NCBI GenBank assembly: GCA_013361595.1
Contig: JABFXT010000677.1
Location: 1-8,666 of the forward strand
DNA length: 8,666 nt
Direction: 5' to 3'
Origin: Nocardia sp.
GTDB lineage: Bacteria > Actinomycetota > Actinomycetes > Mycobacteriales > Mycobacteriaceae
This document shows positions 1 to 6,499 of the stretch, piece after piece. Within the stretch, counting starts at the first letter, position 1; every line of letters starts with the position of its first letter. A program made the translations under genes and the position numbers. The notes below the pieces were generated by a model. The model was not told where the DNA came from. It saw nothing but the letters and a program-made list of their open reading frames with translations, and searched no databases.

Positions 1-1819
1 ATCGTCCGTTGACATCGAAATATCCGAGATCGCCGGTATCGAGCATGCCGTGCGCCTCGTCGGGCGGCGCGGAGTTGACATAACCGTCGAAGAGCATGTG
101 ATTGCCGACGAAGATATGTCCGGTCGCGCCGATCGGCACCGGTGTGTGATCGGGACCCAGCACCGAGACCCGGGTGCCCAGCGGCGGCCGGCCGGCGGTG
201 GTGGGTGCGAAGCGGAGGTCCTCGGGGGTGGCGATCGTCGCCCACGAGACCTCGGTGGATCCGTAGACGTTGTAGAGGATATCGCCGTAGGCGTCCATGA
301 ACCGCAGTACGGTGACTCCCGCCAGCGGGGCCCCGCAACTGATGACATGGCGCAGACTGGAGGTGTCGTAGCGGGCACGTACCGCCGGGGGCAGATCGAG
401 GATCCGGTTCACCATCGTGGGTACCACGATCATGGTGGTCACCCCGTGTTCGGCGACCGCCCGCAGACAGTCCTCGGCGTCGAAACGTTCCGGTAGCACC
501 ACCGTGCATCGCAGCGCGGTGCTCAGCTGCAATCCGGCCAGCCCCCAGGTGTGGAACAGCGGAGCCGGGATGAACATGGTCGATTCCATCTCCATCGGGA
601 TCCGCGACAGCAGCGCGGCGATGGTGCCGAATCCTTTGGGGTGTGGCCGGCGGGCACCTTTCGGGATCCCGCTGGTACCCGAGGTGAGCACGATCAGCCG
701 GCCGGGCCGGGTGGGCCGGCGGAAATCGCGCGACCCGGATTCGACGAGATCCTCGAGGGTGTACCGCTCGGGGAGCGGGGGCCGCAGATCGGTGTTGTAC
801 CGGGGGATATCGTCGTGCAGATACTGCACCAGCTCTTCGAGGTCGCCGTCGACGAAGAGGGCCGAGAGCCGGTGCCGCTGCACGATCTGCTCGATGGTCC
901 GCGCGGACAGGCCGGCATTGAGCAGAGCGGCGTCCACACCGAGTTTTCCGGCGGCGACCATGGTTTCGACCATGCCCGCGTGGTTGCGCGAGAGGAGGCC
1001 GATCGCGTCGCCCGCGCCGAGCCCCACGGCCGCCATCGCCCCGGCCAGTGCGTCGCTGCGCCGGTCCATATCGGCGAATGTCCGAATGCCCCGATCGTCG
1101 ATCACGGCAGCCCGGCCGGGGGAATACGCGGCTCCGGCCGCGTACCCGCCGGCCAGGTTGAAGCCCCATTTGTTCAGCGAGAGCAGCTGTTTCATCACCG
1201 CGTTGGGCCGGGTCCGCACCACCCCGCTGACAGTGACCTGGCGCAGCACCTCGAGCTGCAGCCGCACCAGCGCCCCTTCCCCGTTCACCACCGTCGATGT
1301 GCGCGCGCCCCGCAGGATATCGGCGATCCGGCGCAGGCCCTTGGCGGTCCAGTCCTGGACGGCCGAGTTCGACAGACCGGTGATATCGCGGTGTACCCGG
1401 CCCGCGGCGAAATAGGTGATCGATACCGTGCAGCGGTCACCTTCTCCGTACATCCGCAGCGCCGCGAAACTCCCGATCTCCGGTGTATGCAGTTCCAGGC
1501 TCTCGTACCACCGGCCGGTCACCATCCGGACGCGCAGCACCCGGATACCGGCTCCCGTTGTGCCGATCCGGAATTCGAGTTCGGGCTGTTCGCCGGGAAC
1601 GTCCAGTCGCGCACACGCGCCGATACCGGTGAACACGCGCGGATAGGTCTGCGGGTCGAGGAGCAGATCCCAGACGGCGGCACGCGCGGCGGGGATCTCC
1701 GCGACCAGATCGATGACGTCGGTAACCAACTCCCGCAACTTCTCGTCGGCCCGCAACGAACAACTGGGCCGGCGGGGTAACCCATCTGTAACGTCCCTCA
1801 CAATAGCGCGGCGCCACAT
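1..1819 (-). CDS. SRPBCC-domain / acyl-CoA synthetase (AMP-forming) fusion, 3' end beyond window
   Basis: The frame is open from ATG 1819 to the left edge (606 codons) and lacks its C-terminal subdomain. It would activate a carboxylic acid, probably a fatty or aromatic acid, to an acyl-AMP and then an acyl-CoA. Residues about 32-170 look like an SRPBCC (START/Bet v1-type) ligand-binding fold and end in a typical C-terminal helix (near AVQDWTAKGLRRIADIL). The ligase part starts near residue 200. It carries the ATP P-loop LTSGTSGIPKG (378-388), YGSTE (519-523), GHIFVGN and TGDLGYFD (from 595). The ligase resembles mycobacterial FadD2/FadD12; the SRPBCC front is not part of those proteins as I know them. 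About 110 residues, including the catalytic lysine region, should lie outside. The start is uncertain: ATG 1819 has no clear ribosome-binding site, GTG 1801 is in frame, and codon 14 is a rare TTA. The gene is divergent from the four-cysteine protein. Substrate unknown. Confidence 0.88.
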   Translation of the reverse strand, partial: MWRRAIVRDVTDGLPRRPSCSLRADEKLRELVTDVIDLVAEIPAARAAVWDLLLDPQTYPRVFTGIGACARLDVPGEQPELEFRIGTTGAGIRVLRVRMVTGRWYESLELHTPEIGSFAALRMYGEGDRCTVSITYFAAGRVHRDITGLSNSAVQDWTAKGLRRIADILRGARTSTVVNGEGALVRLQLEVLRQVTVSGVVRTRPNAVMKQLLSLNKWGFNLAGGYAAGAAYSPGRAAVIDDRGIRTFADMDRRSDALAGAMAAVGLGAGDAIGLLSRNHAGMVETMVAAGKLGVDAALLNAGLSARTIEQIVQRHRLSALFVDGDLEELVQYLHDDIPRYNTDLRPPLPERYTLEDLVESGSRDFRRPTRPGRLIVLTSGTSGIPKGARRPHPKGFGTIAALLSRIPMEMESTMFIPAPLFHTWGLAGLQLSTALRCTVVLPERFDAEDCLRAVAEHGVTTMIVVPTMVNRILDLPPAVRARYDTSSLRHVISCGAPLAGVTVLRFMDAYGDILYNVYGSTEVSWATIATPEDLRFAPTTAGRPPLGTRVSVLGPDHTPVPIGATGHIFVGNHMLFDGYVNSAPPDEAHGMLDTGDLGYFDVNGR

Positions 1820-1845
1820 TTGTTACCAGCGAGTAGCAAGGCTCT

Positions 1846-1857
1846 GTGACAGGTCAC
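1846..1857. promoter_or_regulatory. Inverted repeat, candidate operator
   Basis: The arms GTGAC and GTCAC are separated by AG. The element lies 27 bases upstream of the ligase ATG in the divergent intergenic region, a usual place for a TetR- or GntR-type operator. No regulator gene is visible in the window, so this is a candidate only. Confidence 0.35.
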
Positions 1858-1898
1858 GAAGCCGATTGCCGAGCGTTCGCCCGGCCGGCGCGAACCAC

Positions 1899-1917
1899 GG
1901 TTGGAGGTTGTCCAACC
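1899..1917. repeat. Perfect 7-bp inverted repeat, 5-base spacer
   Basis: The arms GGTTGGA and TCCAACC flank GGTTG. It sits near the middle of the 210-base region between the divergent ligase and the four-cysteine protein gene. It could be a second operator or a hairpin in a leader transcript. I found no convincing -35/-10 pair for either direction; a TACATT at 1988-1993 has the TANNNT form of an actinobacterial -10 but no matching -35. Confidence 0.4.
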
Positions 1918-2020
1918 CGGCCGCCGATCGAGGTGTGAGAACTCCCAGCGCCCACTCACTCCACCCGCACGCCCGTTGTGCGCGAACTACATTCGGCCGC
2001 GTACCACTCGCTCCGACCGC

Positions 2021-2025
2021 GGAGG
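2021..2025 (+). promoter_or_regulatory. Ribosome-binding site GGAGG
   Basis: GGAGG lies 4 bases before ATG 2030 and 7 bases before ATG 2033. The better spacing favours ATG 2033 and fixes the N-terminus of the small four-cysteine protein. The frame is open much further upstream, but that part is not coding-like. Confidence 0.75.
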
Positions 2026-2032
2026 ACCCATG

Positions 2033-2251
2033 ATGCACGAGACCCGACGCCGGGTGGCCATCACCCGGATCGACGAGATCCTCGACTATTTCGGCAAATG
2101 CTCGGCCTGCGGGTATCCGGCCCGCGCCGAATCCACCCGGCGCGTCTTCGACAACGGCGAGATCGAAACCGTCGTCATCGCCAGCTGCGCCCTCCCCTGC
2201 GGCTGGTCCGACCGGGTCCTGCCCACCAGGATGACCGGTCCCGCCGCCTGA
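2033..2251 (+). CDS. Small four-cysteine (zinc-ribbon-like) hypothetical protein
   Basis: This 72-residue protein was not assigned to a named family. It is charged at the N-terminus and has two cysteine pairs: CSAC (Cys23, Cys26) and CALPC (Cys52, Cys56). They are separated by a predicted beta-rich stretch around VFDNGEIETVVIA. A CxxC...CxxxC pair at this spacing suggests a single zinc (or less likely iron) site in a zinc-ribbon-like fold. There is no signal peptide or membrane segment, so it is probably cytoplasmic. ATG 2033 is preferred over ATG 2030 because of the GGAGG spacing. The LLM oxidoreductase follows after about 56 bases in the same direction, so the two are likely co-transcribed. 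The metal site and any link to the oxidoreductase are inference. Confidence 0.8.
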   Translation: MHETRRRVAITRIDEILDYFGKCSACGYPARAESTRRVFDNGEIETVVIASCALPCGWSDRVLPTRMTGPAA

Positions 2252-2307
2252 GCCCCTCCCGGCGGCCACCCGGCGTGGCAGGCGGGCGGTGCGGCACGAT
2301 GAGACAT

Positions 2308-3228
2308 ATGGAACTGCGAATATTCACCGAACCACAGCAGGGCGCCGACTACCCGACGCTACTGCGCGTGGCCCGCGCCGCCGAGGACCTCGGCTTCGGG
2401 GCATTCTTCCGTTCCGACCACTATCTGCACATGGGCTCGGTGGACGGTCTGCCCGGCCCCACCGACGCCTGGATCACGCTGGCCGGCCTGGCCCGGGAGA
2501 CCAGCCGCATCCGTCTCGGCACCCTCGTCACGGCCGCCACCTTCCGGCTACCCGGTCCGCTGGCGATCCAGGTCGCCCAGGTAGACCAGATGTCGGGCGG
2601 CCGGGTGGAGCTCGGACTCGGTACCGGCTGGTTCGCCGACGAGCACGCCGCGTACGGGATACCCTTCCCGGAAGACAAGTTCGGCCGTTTCGAAGAGCAG
2701 CTGGCCGTGATCACCGGACTCTGGGAGACCCGGCTCGGGGAAACCTTCGATTTCACCGGTAAGTACTACGAGCTGGTGAAATCACCCGCGTTGCCGAAGC
2801 CGGTCCAGCAGCCCGTACCGGTGATCGTCGGCGGTCAGGGTCCCAAACGTACGCCGCGGATCGCCGCGCAGTACGCGACCGAGTTCAATATCCCCTTCGT
2901 TTCGGTGGACGAGAGCGCCGCCCAGTTCGACCGGGTGCGCGCGGCAGTGGCCGCACGGGGCCGCGCGGCCGACAGCATGGTGTACTCCAACGCACTCATA
3001 GCCTGCGTGGGGTCGAGCGAGTCCGAGATCGCGCGCCGGGCCGGCGCGATCGGCCGCGAGGTGGACGAACTGCGTGCCAACGGACTGGCCGGCTCCCCCG
3101 CCGAGGTCGCCGACAAGATCGGCCGGTATCGCGAGATCGGCACACAGCGGATCTACCTGCAGATCCTGGACCTGGCCGATCTGGATCACCTCGCGCTCAT
3201 CGCCGACGAGGTCGCCGCCCAACTGTGA
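2308..3228 (+). CDS. LLM-class F420-dependent oxidoreductase, Rv1855c-like
   Basis: This 306-residue protein is a luciferase-like TIM-barrel enzyme of the family often named 'F420-dependent oxidoreductase, Rv1855c family'. Such enzymes move hydride between coenzyme F420 and an organic substrate in the cytoplasm; the substrate of this subgroup is not established. Diagnostic stretches are the N-terminus MELRIFTEPQQGA, FFRSDHYL (34-40), GLPGPTDAWITLAGLARETSRIRLG from about residue 47, the MSGGRVELGLGTGW block (95-108), and PVIVGGQGPKRTPRIAAQYATEFN from about 171. The length is normal for the family and there is no break. ATG 2308 gives the family N-terminus; an in-frame ATG at 2299 would add three residues, and neither has a strong ribosome-binding site. 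It is downstream of the four-cysteine protein and ends at a hairpin shared with the converging gene. Confidence 0.92.
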   Translation: MELRIFTEPQQGADYPTLLRVARAAEDLGFGAFFRSDHYLHMGSVDGLPGPTDAWITLAGLARETSRIRLGTLVTAATFRLPGPLAIQVAQVDQMSGGRVELGLGTGWFADEHAAYGIPFPEDKFGRFEEQLAVITGLWETRLGETFDFTGKYYELVKSPALPKPVQQPVPVIVGGQGPKRTPRIAAQYATEFNIPFVSVDESAAQFDRVRAAVAARGRAADSMVYSNALIACVGSSESEIARRAGAIGREVDELRANGLAGSPAEVADKIGRYREIGTQRIYLQILDLADLDHLALIADEVAAQL

Positions 3229-3236
3229 AGTCCGGT

Positions 3237-3267
3237 GGCGGACGGCTGCCGCGGGACGCCGTCCGCC
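3237..3267. terminator. Hairpin between convergent genes, probable bidirectional terminator
   Basis: Perfect 10-base arms GGCGGACGGC (3237-3246) and GCCGTCCGCC (3258-3267) enclose an 11-base loop. It lies 8 bases after the stop of the F420 oxidoreductase and 3 bases beyond the stop of the converging membrane-anchored protein gene. There is no T-tract on either side. U-less GC-rich hairpins are common at actinobacterial gene ends, but termination is inferred from position and stem strength. Confidence 0.65.
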
Positions 3268-3270
3268 CGG

Positions 3271-4728
3271 TCACCGGTAGGCCGCGGCGACCCCGTCGAT
3301 CAGATGCTCGAGGGTCTCGTAGGCCGGAATATCGACGATATCGACCAGGTCCGGGGAAATCGCCACATCGTGTTCGCTCACCACTTCGTCGAAGCGGGCC
3401 GCATCCCCGGTCCGGAAACCGTGCTCGGCGGCCAGCGACTGCAGCTCCGTATCGTTGTGCAGCAGCGCGCCCACCTCCTCGCCCTCCGGTGTCAACGGCA
3501 CGACCGCATGCCGGGACAGCACCGTCGGCGACGGATACAGCAGGACCATATCCGGGCGCAACCGCTTCTCGACCGCGGCCGCCACGTACTGCGCCTCGTA
3601 GATCCAGGTCATCGGCGTGGGCCCCATACCCGCGGTGAGGTACTCCTCGAACGGGCCCGCACTGGACCCCTCGGTATAGCCCTGCGCGAGGAACAGGCGC
3701 TGCAGCGTCGGCAGCACATGCTGTTCGGCCGTCGCACCGCGCACGACGGCATGATCGTTGACGACATAGCTGGCCACTGCCAGATACATGGCCGCCGAAT
3801 TGGAAGTGCGGGCATCGGTGGTGCTGACCAGGATGTTCTTACCCACCGGGTAGGAGGTGTTGCCGGCCAGCTCGTCCCACTGCACACCGCGCTGCACCAG
3901 ATCGATATAGGCAGAGAAGTCCAGGGTGGGCGCCGGGCCGTCGAATTTCACGACTCCGGCCGCGTCCAGCAATTGCACGATGGGGGTGAACGTGGCGATC
4001 GCCATCGGCGAGTAGAACGGCACGAACTGGGTGCTCACCCCGACCTCGCGCTTCAACCGTTCGGCCGCGGGCAGACTGGACGGGAACGCGAACGCGCGGC
4101 CCGCCAGATCGACCGACGTCGAGATCTCCCGCGAGCCGGCCGCCTCCACTCGCACGTCATATCCGTGCGCGGCGAAGACATCGGCGACCCGGGGGTCGCC
4201 GAAGAACGCCGTCTTCTCCGATCCGACCACCCCGGTGATCTTCTTCAGCGGCGTTCCGGCCACCGGCGCCGCCGGTACGGGCGCCGAGTCCGGCCGGGAT
4301 ACGGCCCAGGCGGTGGCGCCCACCGCCACCACACCCGCGGCTCCCGCGAGGGCGAACAGCCGGCGTCGGTCGGTGGTCAGACCGCGCGGACGCTCAGTCT
4401 CGGGATGTTCCCCGTGGGGCCGCGCATCGATCGCCTCCCCCACCGACACCGGCGCGACGGTCGACGGCGCGGTGGTGGCGCTCTCGGTCGCCACCGGAGT
4501 TTCGAGGTCCCGGCGCACCATCCGTTCCACGAGAATGGGAACGAAATCGCGCACGGTACTTCCGGCGAAGCTCTCGTGCGCGGATCTGATCGCGACATCC
4601 ACCTCGTCGGCGGAACGATTCTCGGAATAGGCGGCCGCCAGCCGGCCCGCGAGTTCACGGATCGCTTTCTGCTCGCGGGCCACCTTGTCCTCGAGGACCC
4701 TGTGCTTCGGAACGGTATCGAGTGCCAC
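3271..4728 (-). CDS. Membrane-anchored protein: helical N-terminal domain + TM + solute-binding-protein-like domain
   Basis: This 485-residue protein is read as a single-pass membrane protein. Residues about 10-75 form a short helical domain (DKVAREQKAIRELAGRL...VERMVRRDL). It resembles the small actinobacterial three-helix-bundle dimerization family. A Pro/Thr-rich linker (76-118) leads to RRRLFALAG and a hydrophobic span (about 122-144) that I read as an uncleaved anchor with a weak Tat-like pattern. Residues 160-485 resemble a type-2 periplasmic binding protein, with GSEKTAFFGDPRVADVFAAHGY (from 169), an FYSPMAIATF strand and a TSNSAAMYLAVASYV helix. GTG 4728 is chosen because AGGGAG lies 6 bases ahead; an in-frame ATG at 4752 has no such site. 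No ABC permease or ATPase gene is near, so transport is not supported; a sensory or scaffold role is possible. Ligand unknown. Confidence 0.85.
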   Translation of the reverse strand: MALDTVPKHRVLEDKVAREQKAIRELAGRLAAAYSENRSADEVDVAIRSAHESFAGSTVRDFVPILVERMVRRDLETPVATESATTAPSTVAPVSVGEAIDARPHGEHPETERPRGLTTDRRRLFALAGAAGVVAVGATAWAVSRPDSAPVPAAPVAGTPLKKITGVVGSEKTAFFGDPRVADVFAAHGYDVRVEAAGSREISTSVDLAGRAFAFPSSLPAAERLKREVGVSTQFVPFYSPMAIATFTPIVQLLDAAGVVKFDGPAPTLDFSAYIDLVQRGVQWDELAGNTSYPVGKNILVSTTDARTSNSAAMYLAVASYVVNDHAVVRGATAEQHVLPTLQRLFLAQGYTEGSSAGPFEEYLTAGMGPTPMTWIYEAQYVAAAVEKRLRPDMVLLYPSPTVLSRHAVVPLTPEGEEVGALLHNDTELQSLAAEHGFRTGDAARFDEVVSEHDVAISPDLVDIVDIPAYETLEHLIDGVAAAYR

Positions 4729-4734
4729 GTATTT

Positions 4735-4740
4735 CTCCCT
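4735..4740 (-). promoter_or_regulatory. Ribosome-binding site AGGGAG
   Basis: AGGGAG on the minus strand sits 6 bases ahead of GTG 4728. It decides the start of the membrane-anchored binding-like protein in favour of the GTG over the upstream ATG 4752. Confidence 0.75.
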
Positions 4741-4806
4741 CGGCGCCGGCATGACATCGAAACGACCCGCCGGGCCGATCCACAGCCGACAACGCTACCG
4801 CCACAA

Positions 4807-4820
4807 AGTATTCGAATACT
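4807..4820. promoter_or_regulatory. Perfect 14-bp palindrome, candidate operator
   Basis: AGTATTCGAATACT is a perfect, AT-richer palindrome in a GC-rich region. It lies 78 bases upstream of GTG 4728, inside the 131-base gap after the FAD oxidoreductase stop. A second 8-base palindrome, CACCGGTG (4823-4830), is almost adjacent. It does not match the actinobacterial SOS box. Position and symmetry suggest a dimeric regulator site in a separate promoter for the membrane-anchored protein gene; no -35/-10 pair is convincing. Confidence 0.45.
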
Positions 4821-4859
4821 CCCACCGGTGAGCGGCACCGCCGATTCTCCGACCAGAAT

Positions 4860-6437
4860 TCACCCGGCATTTCCCGGACGCTGGGCGGCGGTTTCCTCGA
4901 GGACGGCCATCGCCGCGTTGTGCCCGCCGATTCCGCTCACTCCGCCCCCACGCACCGCGCCCGCCCCGCACCGCAACACATTCGCGTGAGCGGTATCCAC
5001 GCCCCAGCGCTGGGCGGGCGTATCCGCCGCCCCGGTGAGATAGGGGAAGGACAGGTCACCGTGGAAGATATGCCCGCCGGGAAGCCGGAGCGAGCGTTGC
5101 AGATCGACCGGTGTGGCGACGTCCAGGCACAGGTCGCCGTGGGAATCGCGGGCCAGACAGTCGTGCAGCGGTTCGGCCAGTACGGCATCGAGCGCGGCGA
5201 GCGTCGCGGTCACCGCGGCTTCCTTCGCCGCGTCCGGGTGTTCGGTGAAAAGTCTTGCCGGAGTGTGTAATCCGAACAGGGTGAGGGTGTGCCGCGGCGA
5301 TCCGCCCGCAGCGGGAGCGGCGATGCCCGGATCGGTCAGCGTATGACAGTAGATCTCCGCGGGCGGGGTCGTGGGCAACCGGCCGGCCGCCGCCTCGCGA
5401 TAGGCCTGTTCGAGCTGTTCGTAGGATTCGGCGATATGGAAGGTCCCGGCGAACGCGTCCCGGGCGGCCACGCCGGTATCACGCAGCCGCGGCAACCGCT
5501 CCAGCACCATATTGATCTTCAGCTGCGCGCCTTCGGGTTCCCGGCCGGCGGACTCACCCAGCAGCCGGGCCGCCTCGGTGGGTGAAGCATTCACCAGCAC
5601 AAACCGCGCCGCCACCGTACCGGCGACCGCCCCCGCGAAGGTGATCTCCGCGATATGCCCGTCGGTCGACATCTCGGTGACTTCGGTCGCGGTCACCACC
5701 TCCGCACCCGCCGAGCGGGCCGCATCGGCCAACGCGTCGGTCAGCGCGCCCATTCCGCCCACCGGCACATCCCAGTCACCGGTGCCGCCGCCGATCACGT
5801 GGTACAGGAAACACCGGTTCTGCAGCAGCGACGGATCGTGGGCGTGGGTGAATGTGCCGATCAGCGCATCGGTGAACACGATCCCGCGGACGAGATCGTC
5901 GGCGAAATACTGTTCGACGGCCTCGCCGAGCGGCCGCTCGAACAACTCCACCCACGCCCGGTCGCCCACTCGCTGCCGCAACTGCGCGCGCGTCGGCAAC
6001 GGTTCGGTGAGCGTCGGGAAAACTGCCCGGGCCACTTCGCCGGTCATCTCGTAGAAGCGCTGCCACGCCTCGAACTCACGATCCGATCCGGTGACCCGCG
6101 CGAAACCGGCCCGAGTGGCCGCCGGTGACCCGCTGTCGATCAGCAGCCCCGTCGACCCGACCGGGGTATAAGAGGAGATCCGCCGCTTCCGGGTGCCGAA
6201 CCGCAACCCCAGATCGCGCACGATCCGGTCCGGTAACAGACTCACCAGGTACGAGTACCGCGACAGGCGAACATCCACCCCGTCGAACACCCGCGCCGAC
6301 ACCGCCGCGCCGCCGACCGTCCCGGCCTGCTCCAGCACCAGTACCGACTGTCCGGCGCGGGCCAGATATGCCGCCGCGACGAGGCCGTTGTGCCCGCCGC
6401 CCACGATCACCACGTCGTACCGGGACCGCATCACCAT
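4860..6437 (-). CDS. FAD-dependent oxidoreductase, phytoene dehydrogenase / PYROXD2-like
   Basis: The protein has 525 residues from ATG 6437. The N-terminal Rossmann dinucleotide site is YDVVIVGGGHNGLVAAAYL (from residue 7), with the acidic ribose-binding end of strand 2 at VLVLE and GGAAVS after it. The SRYSYLVSLLPDRIV stretch (59-73) and the C-terminal FAD motif GAGAVRGGGVSGIGGHNAAMAVLE are typical of the phytoene-desaturase-related group that includes human PYROXD2. It probably oxidises or desaturates a hydrophobic substrate using bound FAD. It is unlikely to be a classic carotenoid gene because no crt neighbours are present. The start is uncertain: ATG 6437, ATG 6431 and GTG 6455 are all in frame without a clear ribosome-binding site, and GTG 6455 sits inside a hairpin. 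It follows the TerD-AIM24 gene by about 62 bases and precedes the membrane-anchored protein gene by 131. Substrate unknown. Confidence 0.88.
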   Translation of the reverse strand: MVMRSRYDVVIVGGGHNGLVAAAYLARAGQSVLVLEQAGTVGGAAVSARVFDGVDVRLSRYSYLVSLLPDRIVRDLGLRFGTRKRRISSYTPVGSTGLLIDSGSPAATRAGFARVTGSDREFEAWQRFYEMTGEVARAVFPTLTEPLPTRAQLRQRVGDRAWVELFERPLGEAVEQYFADDLVRGIVFTDALIGTFTHAHDPSLLQNRCFLYHVIGGGTGDWDVPVGGMGALTDALADAARSAGAEVVTATEVTEMSTDGHIAEITFAGAVAGTVAARFVLVNASPTEAARLLGESAGREPEGAQLKINMVLERLPRLRDTGVAARDAFAGTFHIAESYEQLEQAYREAAAGRLPTTPPAEIYCHTLTDPGIAAPAAGGSPRHTLTLFGLHTPARLFTEHPDAAKEAAVTATLAALDAVLAEPLHDCLARDSHGDLCLDVATPVDLQRSLRLPGGHIFHGDLSFPYLTGAADTPAQRWGVDTAHANVLRCGAGAVRGGGVSGIGGHNAAMAVLEETAAQRPGNAG

Positions 6438-6454
6438 CAGATGTCGATACCACA

Positions 6455-6488
6455 CCCGGGCCCCGGCGGCACCGCCGCCGCGCCCGGG
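6455..6488 (-). terminator. Strong two-part hairpin between the TerD-AIM24 and oxidoreductase genes
   Basis: Two stacked 7-bp stems are separated by a small internal loop. The outer one pairs 6455-6461 (CCCGGGC) with 6482-6488 (GCCCGGG). The inner one pairs 6464-6470 with 6474-6480 around a 3-base loop. It starts 11 bases after the TerD-AIM24 stop in the direction of transcription and has no T-tract. It may end or attenuate transcription, so the oxidoreductase gene may be only partly co-transcribed. Confidence 0.5.
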
Positions 6489-6499
6489 AACACCGCGGC

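Noticed and set aside
551..1780. Plus-strand open frame (409 codons) opposite the acyl-CoA ligase
   Set aside because: Low-complexity Arg/Pro/His composition and fully antisense to a ligase with intact motifs.
1519..1785. ATG 1785 with a good GAGGG upstream on the minus strand
   Set aside because: It reads out of frame with the ligase and gives a short Ser/Arg-rich peptide. The site may be chance, though it shows that the ligase start is not settled.
1823..2269. Minus-strand open frame opposite the four-cysteine protein
   Set aside because: Gly/Ala-rich shadow with no ribosome-binding site; the plus strand has GGAGG and a cysteine motif.
2265..2279. GCCAC-CCGGC-GTGGC inverted repeat between the four-cysteine protein and the F420 enzyme
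   Set aside because: Only 5-bp arms, easily expected by chance at this GC content; not strong enough to call a terminator.
3235..4989. Long plus-strand open frame (584 codons) opposite the anchored binding-like gene
   Set aside because: It is Arg/Gly/His-rich, has no recognisable domain, and overlaps a minus-strand gene with clear domains. Such frames arise from GC-rich codon bias.
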